Source: UBA2136 sp047635695 (GTDB lineage: Bacteria > Pseudomonadota > Alphaproteobacteria > UBA2136). From it: a DNA stretch of 64,000 nt. The notes below the pieces were generated by a model that saw nothing but the letters and a program-made list of their open reading frames with translations, had not been told where the DNA came from and searched no databases. The translations under genes and the position numbers were made by a program. The DNA lies in NCBI GenBank assembly GCA_047635695.1, contig JBLILN010000001.1, positions 1 through 64,000 on the forward strand, read 5' to 3'. Position 1 is the stretch's first letter. Every line of letters starts with the position of its first letter. Shown in pieces: positions 43,884-51,627 of this stretch.

Positions 43884-44984
43884 TTAAACGTTAAACTTAA
43901 AGTGAAGCACGTCACCGTCTAATACAATATATTCTTTACCTTCTTGGCGTAGTTTACCGGCATCTTTTGCACCCGTTTCACCATTAAAGGTAATGAAGTC
44001 AGGGTAGGCAATTGTGTCAGCTTTAATAAACCCACGTTCAAAGTCGGTGTGAATAACACCTGCTGCTTGCGGTGCGCTAGAACCTTCTTTAACGGTCCAT
44101 GCGCGTACTTCTTTAACACCTGCTGTAAAGTAAGTGATTAAACCAAGCAGTGCGTAACCTGCACGGATAACACGGTTTAAACCAGGTTCTTCTAAGCCCA
44201 TTTCTCCGAGGAACATTTCACGTTCTTCAGCGTCTAAGGTTGAAACTTCTGCTTCAATAGCGGCAGAAACAACAACTTGAGCCGCGCCATATTTTTCTGC
44301 ATGCGCTTTAACAATATCTGATAGCGCATTACCGTCTTTGGCATTGGCTTCTTCAACATTACAAACATACATTACAGGTTTCATGCTTAAAAGTTGTAGG
44401 TGTTTAACGGCTTTAATTTCGTCTTCGTCTGTAAATTCTATGGTGCGTGGGCTTATGCCACCATCTAAAGCTTCTTTTACTTTTGAAAGAGCGCTTACAA
44501 CCACTTTGGCGTCTTTGTCATTTTGTTTGGCTTTTTTCTCATGGTTGGCGAGTGATTTTTCAACCGTTGCCATATCAGCCAGCATAAGTTCAGTTTCAAT
44601 AATTTCAATATCGCCTGCAGGGTCAATGCGGTCATGGACATGTGTAATATTACCGTCTTCAAAGCAACGTACAACATGGGCAATGGCATCCACTTCACGG
44701 ATGTTTGCTAAAAACTTATTACCTAGGCCTTCGCCGGTTGAAGCGCCTTTAACAAGGCCTGCAATGTCTACAAATTCAATTTGCGTCGGTAAAACACGTT
44801 CAGGGTTTACAATTTTAGCAAGGGCGTCGATGCGCTCATCAGGCACGGCCACTAAACCAATGTTTGGTTCAATTGTGCAAAACGGGTAGTTTGCCGCTTC
44901 TGCGTTGGCTGTTTCTGTTAAGGCGTTAAATAGAGTTGATTTACCAACATTTGGTAGGCCAACGATGCCGCATTTGAATCCCAT
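43884..44984 (-). CDS. ychF: Redox-regulated ATPase YchF
   Basis: YchF is an Obg-family P-loop protein that prefers ATP and associates with ribosomes; in E. coli it dampens oxidative stress responses. The 366-aa protein has G1 GLPNVGKSTLFNAL (about 8-21), G3 VDIAGLVKGAS, the inserted helical domain and a C-terminal TGS domain (HTDFERGFIKADTIAYPDFI). The length matches the family. A 278-base gap upstream separates it from the thioredoxin-like gene. I see only weak, probably spurious frames there. Confidence 0.97.
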   Translation of the reverse strand: MGFKCGIVGLPNVGKSTLFNALTETANAEAANYPFCTIEPNIGLVAVPDERIDALAKIVNPERVLPTQIEFVDIAGLVKGASTGEGLGNKFLANIREVDAIAHVVRCFEDGNITHVHDRIDPAGDIEIIETELMLADMATVEKSLANHEKKAKQNDKDAKVVVSALSKVKEALDGGISPRTIEFTDEDEIKAVKHLQLLSMKPVMYVCNVEEANAKDGNALSDIVKAHAEKYGAAQVVVSAAIEAEVSTLDAEEREMFLGEMGLEEPGLNRVIRAGYALLGLITYFTAGVKEVRAWTVKEGSSAPQAAGVIHTDFERGFIKADTIAYPDFITFNGETGAKDAGKLRQEGKEYIVLDGDVLHFKFNV

Positions 44985-45262
44985 TGCTTTTTCCTTTTAA
45001 ATTGTGAGAATAATCCTCTTTGGGCGAATAATTAAGTTTCGCCAAAGTATCAGCTAGGTTATTAGCTATCCCTTTGTCTTACCATAATTCTTCATCTCGA
45101 ATAGAATCATTCTAACGGATGAAAAAATACAGTGTAATTTCGTTTTTTTTATAGCATTAAACGGTATGCGGGGCAAATTTATATTGCTATATATATGCAA
45201 GCTATTACCGTAAAACGTTCTTATGAAAGTTTGTTCTAGCGGGGTTAATGCGATAAAACGTG

Positions 45263-45823
45263 TTACGTTTTCCATTTGATAGAGCAACCCATAGACGGGG
45301 TTTGCTTGGCAGGGCCTTCACCATAAAGGACAATTTCCTTAAAGGCTTCTAGCAGTTCATTCATTGTTTCGCTTGTGGCGGGGTTCATGCCGCTGCTGTC
45401 AAGCCTGCCACGATATTGCAATTTACCCTGGCCGTTAAAACCAAAAAAATCGGGTGTGCAAATAGCGCCGTAAGCCTTTGCGACATTTTGTGTCTCGTCG
45501 ATGGCATAAGGGAAGGTGAAACTATTATATTTGGCAAAACTTTTCATTGGTTCAAAGCCGTCTTCTGGGTAGGTTTCTGCGTCGTTACTGTTAATGGCAA
45601 TGACACCGACACCCATTTTTTGTAATTCTTTCATGATGTCAGGCAGGCGATCAACAATCCCTTTGACGTAAGGGCAATGATTACAAATAAACATCACTAA
45701 AAAACCATTTGGCTTTTGAATGTCGCTTAATGCATAGCTTTTGCCGTCAGTCGCTTTGAGGTTTTGAAAGTCAGGTGCTTGCCATGTGCGGTCAAAGCTT
45801 TCGGGGGTTTGTTGTAGAGCCAT
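45263..45823 (-). CDS. Thioredoxin-fold protein, AhpC/TSA-like
   Basis: This 186-aa cytoplasmic protein has the pattern GFLVMFICNHCPYVKGIVDRLPDI (quoted in two parts: GFLVMFICNHCPYVK and GIVDRLPDI), with a CNHC pair as the redox site, and TPDFFGFNGQGKLQYRGRLD. It belongs to the group annotated simply as thioredoxin family protein, related to TlpA and peroxiredoxins. The physiological substrate is unknown. It lies 11 bases before the recR end on the same strand and is last in the dnaX-GNAT-ybaB-arsC-recR series. Confidence 0.85.
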   Translation of the reverse strand: MALQQTPESFDRTWQAPDFQNLKATDGKSYALSDIQKPNGFLVMFICNHCPYVKGIVDRLPDIMKELQKMGVGVIAINSNDAETYPEDGFEPMKSFAKYNSFTFPYAIDETQNVAKAYGAICTPDFFGFNGQGKLQYRGRLDSSGMNPATSETMNELLEAFKEIVLYGEGPAKQTPSMGCSIKWKT

Positions 45824-45834
45824 TTTTTTATCCT

Positions 45835-46419
45835 TTAATAAGTAATACGACCTTTTAAAGCCATCGCAAGTGTACCCGCATCCATGTAATCAACTTCAGC
45901 GCCCATTGGCATGCCACGGGCAAGAGTTGTTACCTTAACGTCTGTGTCTTTGAGATAACGTGCAATGAGGTGGCTCGTAGTCCCGCCATCAACGCTGGCG
46001 CCGAGGGCTAAAATTACTTCGTCGATATCACCTTCTTGCACACGTGTGATGAGTGTATTAATACGAATATCATCCACGCCGACACCGTCAATGGCGCTTA
46101 TAACACCACCTAAAACATGATAAACACCTTCAAATGATTCACCGCGTTCCATCGCCCATAAGTCGTCTACACCTTCAACGACACAAATGGTACCTTGTTG
46201 GCGTGCTGTGTCTGTACATATATCGCAAGGGTCACCAAGGGACAGGTTGGCACAAATTGAACAAGTTTTAACTTGTTCTTGCACCGTTTTAAGAGACTTC
46301 ATTAATGTCGTGATTCTATTTTTATCACTCAATAAACTTAAGGCAGCACGCTGCGCGCTACGTTTACCAAAACCTGGTAAACTGGAAAGGTCTTTAATGA
46401 GTTTTTCGAGCGGTAACAT
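45835..46419 (-). CDS. recR: Recombination protein RecR
   Basis: RecR works with RecF and RecO to load RecA at single-strand gaps. The 194-aa protein has an N-terminal helix-hairpin-helix (LSSLPGFGKRSAQRAAL), a C4 zinc finger (CSICANLSLGDPCDIC) and a Toprim domain (ICVVEGVDDLWAMER to VILALGASVDGGTTS). The frame is open 13 codons further up, but AAGAG lies just before ATG 46419 and the family starts there. It follows ybaB and arsC-like downstream of dnaX, the typical dnaX-ybaB-recR cluster with inserts. Confidence 0.95.
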   Translation of the reverse strand: MLPLEKLIKDLSSLPGFGKRSAQRAALSLLSDKNRITTLMKSLKTVQEQVKTCSICANLSLGDPCDICTDTARQQGTICVVEGVDDLWAMERGESFEGVYHVLGGVISAIDGVGVDDIRINTLITRVQEGDIDEVILALGASVDGGTTSHLIARYLKDTDVKVTTLARGMPMGAEVDYMDAGTLAMALKGRITY

Positions 46420-46438
46420 ATATTTTCTCTTTAGTAAT

Positions 46439-46777
46439 TTACAGTTGCAACAAGGCAATCACATTTTCAATAGGGCGACCCAGCGCCATTTTGTTGTCTT
46501 TAATAACCAATGGGCGCTCTATTGTTTTAGGGTGTGCAATCATCATCTCTACAAGGTTATGTTCATTCAGGTTTTCACCTTCGATGAAATACCTGTAGTC
46601 GGCTTCATTTTTGCGGATAACACTCTCGCCAAGTTGTTTGATAGCCTCAAGTAAAATTTCTTTTTCCATCGGTTTTTCGAGGTAAAGTTTCACATCCACA
46701 TCAAAACCTTTTTCTTCGAGTAAGTTAAAGGCTTGGCGTGATTTTGAGCATCTCGGGTTATGGTAGAGTGTTATCAT
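46439..46777 (-). CDS. arsC: ArsC/Spx-family reductase
   Basis: This is a 112-aa thioredoxin-fold protein of the glutaredoxin-linked arsenate reductase family. The N-terminal YHNPRCSKSRQAFNLL carries the catalytic Cys at residue 10, and RPLVIKDNKMALGRP contains conserved basic residues used by ArsC. It could reduce arsenate. Many members next to housekeeping genes have no proven role (YffB-like). No arsR or arsenite pump gene is nearby. It sits between ybaB and recR in the replication/repair cluster. Confidence 0.85.
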   Translation of the reverse strand: MITLYHNPRCSKSRQAFNLLEEKGFDVDVKLYLEKPMEKEILLEAIKQLGESVIRKNEADYRYFIEGENLNEHNLVEMMIAHPKTIERPLVIKDNKMALGRPIENVIALLQL

Positions 46778-46803
46778 ATTTTGCGTCCTCGTTGAATTGC
46801 GGT

Positions 46804-47112
46804 CTACATGCCTGGTATTTGCATGCCACCTGTTACTTTATTCATTTCAGTGCTGACATGTGTTTCAACACGGTCGGCTACGTCGTTAAAAGCCACCATT
46901 AAAAGGTCTTCGAGTGTTTCAATGTCCTCTGCATCAACAACGTCTTTGTTTAATTTTATAGCGCTTACTTTGTGTTTGCAAGTCATGGTTATTTCAACGG
47001 CGCCACCGGCAGCAGAACCTGTCATTTCGTGATTTTCAAGCTCAGCTTGAAGTTTTGTCATGTTTGATTGCATTTGTTGTGCTTGTTTCATCATTGCGGC
47101 CATGTTTTTCAT
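46804..47112 (-). CDS. ybaB: Nucleoid-associated protein YbaB/EbfC
   Basis: This is a small dimeric DNA-binding protein of 102 aa with the family pattern MAAMMKQAQQMQSNMTKLQAEL and GGAVEITMTCKHKVSAIKLN. It binds DNA with little sequence preference and influences global expression in some bacteria. It lies between dnaX and recR, where it occurs across bacteria. The start ATG 47112 has an upstream AAGGA. Confidence 0.95.
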   Translation of the reverse strand: MKNMAAMMKQAQQMQSNMTKLQAELENHEMTGSAAGGAVEITMTCKHKVSAIKLNKDVVDAEDIETLEDLLMVAFNDVADRVETHVSTEMNKVTGGMQIPGM

Positions 47113-47132
47113 ATTCTATATTTCCTTTGTGA

Positions 47133-47573
47133 TTATAGTTCTAATTTAAAATTTCTGTGGGGGATGCGTGCATCCATAAACTCATCGCCATAAGGCTTAA
47201 AGCCAAATGACTGATAAAAACCAAGGGCGTGTGTTTGCCCGCTTAAAAGGACTGTTTTAATGTTTTTATCTTGAATGTCTTTGAGTATTTTCTTCATGAT
47301 TTGGCGACCAACGCCATGACCACGGTAGTCTTTTGCAACGCATAGGCGTTCAATCTTTATTTCATCTATAGATATTTCACGTAAGCGCACCGTCCCTGCA
47401 ACAATACCAGCCACTTTGGCAAGGTAGTGTGTACATGTATCATCTAAACCGTCAAATTCTTCTTCTTCAGTTACAGACTGTTCATCCATAAAAATATCGC
47501 GGCGTAATTTATAAGATTGTTCAAGCTCGGCTTGTTCACCGATAAGGCGAATATCGATCGCAGTTGCTATCAT
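47133..47573 (-). CDS. GNAT family N-acetyltransferase
   Basis: This 146-aa acetyltransferase has the acetyl-CoA binding motif A IERLCVAKDYRGHGVGRQIM (Q/RxxGxG/A) and the C-terminal LGFYQSFGFKPYGDEFMDARIPH. It resembles ElaA-like or YjcF-like GNATs, whose substrates are mostly unknown. It sits between dnaX and ybaB, an insertion into the usual order, on the same strand with 18-20 base gaps, so it is probably co-transcribed. Confidence 0.88.
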   Translation of the reverse strand: MIATAIDIRLIGEQAELEQSYKLRRDIFMDEQSVTEEEEFDGLDDTCTHYLAKVAGIVAGTVRLREISIDEIKIERLCVAKDYRGHGVGRQIMKKILKDIQDKNIKTVLLSGQTHALGFYQSFGFKPYGDEFMDARIPHRNFKLEL

Positions 47574-47591
47574 TTATTTTACCTCATTCAT

Positions 47592-49235
47592 TTAGTTTGT
47601 ATTTACTTTTACCACTTCTGAGCCGGGGAATGCATCTAAAATCTTTCGAATTTCAGAAGATTTTAACGCTTTTTCTTTGCGTTCGCTCGCTTCTCTGGTG
47701 AGTGTTTCAGCCAATGTTTCATTTGTATTTTCACTGTCAAACGATATATGCCAACGCTTGGCTGTTGTTTTAAAAAGCGCTTCGCTTAATTTCTTATGCA
47801 GTTCGTCTTGGCTGCGCAGGCCTTTAACGAACATAAGTTCAAGCTTTTTATCTGTAATAGATTCCGCTCTAATTTGCGTTTCGAGCGAGCCTGCTAAAGG
47901 GCTAAACTCATGACGCAATGAATTTACCAATGTACGCCAAGCTTCGGCACAGTTTGATACTTGTGGTTCAGCTTGAACCGCCACTTCTTTTTGAGGTGCG
48001 GCAGTTGTGGCTGTTGGTTGAGCAGTTTGACGAGGCTCTAAAGGAGCCTCAGACGGCTTTTTTACGGAGGGTGACCCCGCATTCGCTGCCATCTCGATCA
48101 GGGCGCTCATCGCTGGTAGTGGTGCCATGTGTGTAACACGGATAAGCCCCATTTCAACAATTTCAAATGGCCTTGTGCCTGCTTTAGCTTCTGTGACCAC
48201 GGTCAACAACATTTGGTAAGCACGGGAAAGGTTTTCAAGACCGAGCTTTTCACTTAATTGAATGCCACGTGTTTTTTCAAGTTCACTTAATGTATTTGAT
48301 TGAACCAAGCTTGGTATTGTTTTAAGCCTTGTAATAAGGTGTGCAACTGAAAGAAGATCACTGACAATTAACATCGGGTCGTGCCCTGTTTCATGCATGC
48401 TATTCAGCTTTTCAAGCATTTGCGTAATATCGCCTGCCATTAAAGCTTCAAAAAGGTCGTAGGCACGGGCACGGTCGGCCATGCCTAACATACCATTTAC
48501 CGTTTCAATATTTACTTTTTCACCCGCACTTAATGCAATGGCTTGATCAAGCAATGAAAGACCATCACGGGCAGACCCATCAGCGGCTTTGGCAATTTGC
48601 ATCACCGCAGCAACGTCAAATTCAACCGCTTCTTTTTCTAAAATGCCTGTGTAAAGGCCGCATAAATCTTCGGCGCTAATACGCTTAAGGTCAAAACGCT
48701 GGCAACGTGAAAGAACGGTAACAGGTATTTTATTTACTTCTGTTGTGGCAAAGATGAATTTGACATGTGTTGGTGGTTCTTCCAACGTTTTAAGCAAGGC
48801 GTTAAATGCTTGCTTAGAAAGCATGTGCACCTCATCAATAATATAGACTTTGTACTTGCCTTGTACAGGGGCGTAATTCACACCTTCAAAGAGTGAGCGA
48901 ATGTCGTCCACACCTGTGTGTGATGCGGCGTCAAATTCAAGTACGTCAACATGGTTGCCATTTTCAATGGCTTTGCAGTTTGCATCGTCTTCTGCCCATG
49001 TAATAGAAGGGCCATTTTCGCAGTTCAAAACCTTTGCAAGCAGGCGGGCAGTGGTTGTTTTACCTGTGCCTCGAATACCTTGTAGCACGTAAGCGTGGTG
49101 CAATCGGTTGCTTTCTACGGCATTTTTAAGTGTACGCACCAATGCGTCTTGGCCGACAATATCGGCAAACGTTGTTGGGCGGTATTTTCTCGCCAGAACG
49201 AGATAATCTGTTTTGCCTTTGGCTTGTTCTACCAC
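47592..49235 (-). CDS. dnaX: DNA polymerase III subunits tau and gamma
   Basis: DnaX is the AAA+ motor of the clamp loader. Full-length tau is 547 aa, with Walker A GIRGTGKTT (53-61), Walker B VYIIDEVHML, sensor 1 FATTE and the SRC motif LSRCQRFDL. The zinc site is degenerate: C72 and C87 remain, but the middle CxxC pair found in most DnaX is replaced by WAEDDAN. Codons 391-393 (GTA AAA AAG) form a slippery heptamer with a downstream hairpin. A -1 shift there would give a 395-aa gamma form. The C-terminal domain (from about 425) should bind the polymerase. The gene leads the ybaB-recR cluster. Confidence 0.96.
   Translation of the reverse strand: MVEQAKGKTDYLVLARKYRPTTFADIVGQDALVRTLKNAVESNRLHHAYVLQGIRGTGKTTTARLLAKVLNCENGPSITWAEDDANCKAIENGNHVDVLEFDAASHTGVDDIRSLFEGVNYAPVQGKYKVYIIDEVHMLSKQAFNALLKTLEEPPTHVKFIFATTEVNKIPVTVLSRCQRFDLKRISAEDLCGLYTGILEKEAVEFDVAAVMQIAKAADGSARDGLSLLDQAIALSAGEKVNIETVNGMLGMADRARAYDLFEALMAGDITQMLEKLNSMHETGHDPMLIVSDLLSVAHLITRLKTIPSLVQSNTLSELEKTRGIQLSEKLGLENLSRAYQMLLTVVTEAKAGTRPFEIVEMGLIRVTHMAPLPAMSALIEMAANAGSPSVKKPSEAPLEPRQTAQPTATTAAPQKEVAVQAEPQVSNCAEAWRTLVNSLRHEFSPLAGSLETQIRAESITDKKLELMFVKGLRSQDELHKKLSEALFKTTAKRWHISFDSENTNETLAETLTREASERKEKALKSSEIRKILDAFPGSEVVKVNTN
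48032..48063 (-). promoter_or_regulatory. Programmed -1 frameshift element in dnaX
   Basis: On the coding (minus) strand A AAA AAG occupies 48063-48057 in the zero frame (GTA AAA AAG). After a 6-nt spacer (CCGTCT) a perfect 7-bp stem, GAGGCTC with GAGCCTC, encloses the loop CTTTA. In the -1 frame the ribosome reads GCC GTC TGA (stop at 48051-48049). Slippery site, spacing, hairpin and prompt -1 stop copy the E. coli dnaX design. I see no upstream Shine-Dalgarno-like stimulator. Confidence 0.82.
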
Positions 49236-49431
49236 TGCATTCCCCTTAAAAAAATAAATTAAATATAGTTACGTGAAAGTTATACACCAACTGCCCATAT
49301 AAGGCAAAAAATCCATGCCTTAAATGCTTTATTTTTACATAAAGGTTGATAAAATCATGTGGAAATTATATTGTGTGGGTACTTATATTGTATACCTTAT
49401 CTTTTCTTTTTAAATCTTAGGAGGTTCTCCT

Positions 49432-49737
49432 ATGTCAAATATAATCTTATTTAATGGCGCGCATTTAACATCAAACCCGACGCAAATCGTCACAGTTTGT
49501 AAAGTTGTTAAAAATGGAGCGCATATTAAAGTGCCTGTTTATAATAAAATGAATGACCGACGTTTCCGTAACATCTTTGATGACTATAATTATATACCCG
49601 TACCTGTGGGTAGCTACATTTTAACCGACTCTGATGGGCTAGAATTTTCCATTACATTTGAAGTTTTATCATTGCATTATAAACCTTTAAATAACACGCT
49701 TATGGGCGCCGACGGTATGTATCAAATTATTGTTTAA
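49432..49737 (+). CDS. Hypothetical protein, 101 aa, first of a tandem pair
   Basis: I do not recognise a named family. GGAGG precedes ATG 49432. The C-terminal half (VPVGSYILTDSDGLEFSITF, then LSLHYKPLNN...MYQI) aligns with that of the next gene: GS(Y/F)I.T..G..F..T...L...YKP......YQ. This suggests a small beta domain similar in pattern to the PGDYIV-type domains found in many short bacterial proteins. It is soluble, with no signal peptide. Confidence 0.7.
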   Translation: MSNIILFNGAHLTSNPTQIVTVCKVVKNGAHIKVPVYNKMNDRRFRNIFDDYNYIPVPVGSYILTDSDGLEFSITFEVLSLHYKPLNNTLMGADGMYQIIV

Positions 49738-49764
49738 ATTCATTCAACTTCAAGGAATATTCCG

Positions 49765-50022
49765 ATGCAGGGAAATCTTGTTTATTTACGTAAAGTTACC
49801 AAAAAACAAGGCGAGTTGATTAGAACTTGCCCTATGGATACCCGTGGTTTTGCCGCTAAAAGCAAACTTGTCAGAGACATTAAAGTTCTTTGTGGGTCTT
49901 TTATTGGCACCTATAATGGCGACGATTTTATTTTAACAATTGATGAACTAACAGCAAAATATAAACCTGTTAAAGCCACTGTTAGTGGTGAAACCGTTTG
50001 GTACCAACTTAAAACATCTTAA
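49765..50022 (+). CDS. Hypothetical protein, 85 aa, second of a tandem pair
   Basis: This is an 85-aa partner of the preceding gene, 27 bases downstream with AAGGAA before ATG 49765. Its C-terminal half (VLCGSFIGTYNGDDFILTI, LTAKYKPVKATVSG...WYQL) shares the same spaced motif with the 101-aa protein, so the two are probably distant paralogues. The N-termini differ. A terminator closes the two-gene unit. The function is unknown. Confidence 0.7.
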   Translation: MQGNLVYLRKVTKKQGELIRTCPMDTRGFAAKSKLVRDIKVLCGSFIGTYNGDDFILTIDELTAKYKPVKATVSGETVWYQLKTS

Positions 50023-50029
50023 ATATCGC

Positions 50030-50064
50030 AAAAAACACTCTATTTATACAGGGTGTTTTTTTTA
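50030..50064 (+). terminator. Rho-independent terminator
   Basis: AAAAAACACTC pairs with GGGTGTTTTTT (one G-T pair) around a loop of about 10 nt, with a long T-run. Confidence 0.8.
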
Positions 50065-50163
50065 TGCACTTGTAGTTGATGGGGAATGAGCTTACTTAAA
50101 TAATAAGTAGAATCACTTATTCTTTTTTTGGCGTTTTGTCCGTTAACTTTGGAGGACATATTT

Positions 50164-50616
50164 ATGTCTGATCAACCAGAACAACGCACTACAAATATTT
50201 TTAGTTTGAGTGCGCTTTTATTTTTTATATCCATCATTGCTTCGCTGATATTTTTTGGCTCTTTTGAGCTTACTATATTTTCAGCAGTCACTGTATTTCT
50301 AGTGTGGGGTGTTTTGATTTCTTTATTTGCCTATAATCGAATTGATAAAGGTGTTTATTGTTGTTTAGCGTTTGCGTTCGTTGCGTTGGTTGCTTTCGTG
50401 TCGCCTATGGAGAGCACCTCTGCTGTAAGTTTGCAAAAATCTATAGGTCAGGTGCCAAAGGTGGCCGTTTCTGCTGTTATCTGTAGAGATGATATTTGCC
50501 AAGCATCTCTTGATGAGGTGCGTCAAAATAATGAAAAGCAACGGCATTATGATAGGGAGATGTTTGGTGTGAGGCTAAAAGCACTTGATGCTAGTTTTTA
50601 TTTACCTACCAACTAA
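50164..50616 (+). CDS. Membrane protein, 150 aa, unknown
   Basis: GGAGG lies 8 nt before ATG 50164, so I start there rather than at an earlier in-frame ATG at 50128. The protein begins MSDQPEQRTTNIF and has three hydrophobic segments (about 15-30, 36-55 and 63-82). A periplasmic or cytosolic tail with a Cys pair (VICRDDICQ) follows. No family is recognised. It is flanked by terminators on both sides and stands alone. Confidence 0.65.
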   Translation: MSDQPEQRTTNIFSLSALLFFISIIASLIFFGSFELTIFSAVTVFLVWGVLISLFAYNRIDKGVYCCLAFAFVALVAFVSPMESTSAVSLQKSIGQVPKVAVSAVICRDDICQASLDEVRQNNEKQRHYDREMFGVRLKALDASFYLPTN

Positions 50617-50629
50617 ACCGTATATAGCG

Positions 50630-50660
50630 AAAAAAAGACCTCCTTAAGGAGGTCTTTTTT
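50630..50660. terminator. Strong bidirectional terminator
   Basis: AAAAAAGACCTCC and GGAGGTCTTTTTT form a 13-bp perfect stem with a TTAA loop, between the gene at 50164 and the convergent ftsY. Confidence 0.92.
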
Positions 50661-50706
50661 GTTTCTGGTTGTTCTTATTGTGATGGGATAACTGCGATCA
50701 AACGTA

Positions 50707-51627
50707 CTACGTTTGCATTAACGCTTTGGCGTAAGCCTTGGCTTCAAAGGGGCGCAGGTCTTCAACGCTTTCACCAATGCCAATAAAGTGTACGGGTAGT
50801 TTATGTTTATCGGCTAAGGCCACAACAACACCACCTTTGGCTGTGCTATCAAGCTTGGTGATCACAATACCCGAAACGCCAGCCACTTTTTTAAAAGCTT
50901 CGGTTTGCATATGGGCGTTTTGACCAACGGTGGCGTCGAGCACTAATATGGTCGCGTGCGGTGCCGTTTCGTCATGTTTTTTCAGGACACGGATAACTTT
51001 TGCCAATTCGTCCATCAGTTCCTTGCGGTTTTGCAAGCGACCCGCTGTGTCGGCAATTAAAATATCTACACCTGCGGTTTTGGCTTCTTCGTAGGCTTTA
51101 AATATAACGCCTGCAGGGTCGGCACCTTCTTTGTGTGGTTTCACAATGGGTATGCCATTTCTGTCCGCCCAAACGCTTAATTGTTCAACCGCACCCGCAC
51201 GGAAAGTATCTCCCGCAGCCAGCATCACGCTTTTGCCTTCGGCTTTATATTTGGCGCTGAGTTTACCTATGGTTGTTGTTTTGCCGCTACCGTTAACGCC
51301 CACCATCATAATAACGGCAGGGCCATCTAGGTTTTTGGGTAGGTTAATGGCTTGTTCGCAAGGGGCAAGCTTGGCTTCAATTTTTTCACTTAAATAGTCG
51401 CGTAATTCTTCTTCTGTTGTTTCTTTGTCGAAGCGGTCACGGCGTAGAGAGTCGACCAATGATAGTGACGTTTCCACACCCATATCGGCAGCAATGAGTA
51501 CCTCTTCCAGTGCTTCACAAGTATCGTCGTCAACCTTCTTGCGTACAAGAATGTCTTTTAAACCTTCGCTGATACCCGTGGATGATTTTTTTAAACCGTC
51601 TTTAAGTTTGCTAAACCAACTTGCCAT
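50707..51627 (-). CDS. ftsY: SRP receptor GTPase FtsY
   Basis: FtsY docks SRP-ribosome complexes at the membrane translocon. The 306-aa protein is almost only the NG domain. It has N-terminal helices (KKVDDDTCEALEEVLIAADMG), G1 VGVNGSGKTTTIGKL, DTFRAGAVEQL, G3 DTAGRLQNRKELMDEL and G4 TKLDSTAKGG. The acidic A domain of E. coli FtsY is missing, common in alphaproteobacteria; an amphipathic MASWFSKLKDGLKK at the start may bind membrane. The ATG overlaps the stop of the upstream TPR protein by one base. The SRP RNA is about 7.6 kb away. Confidence 0.97.
   Translation of the reverse strand: MASWFSKLKDGLKKSSTGISEGLKDILVRKKVDDDTCEALEEVLIAADMGVETSLSLVDSLRRDRFDKETTEEELRDYLSEKIEAKLAPCEQAINLPKNLDGPAVIMMVGVNGSGKTTTIGKLSAKYKAEGKSVMLAAGDTFRAGAVEQLSVWADRNGIPIVKPHKEGADPAGVIFKAYEEAKTAGVDILIADTAGRLQNRKELMDELAKVIRVLKKHDETAPHATILVLDATVGQNAHMQTEAFKKVAGVSGIVITKLDSTAKGGVVVALADKHKLPVHFIGIGESVEDLRPFEAKAYAKALMQT

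Noticed and set aside
45066..45287. A 73-codon minus-strand frame upstream of ychF
   Set aside because: It overlaps the 3' end of the thioredoxin-like gene start-to-end on the same strand, has no RBS and an unstructured composition. Probably chance.
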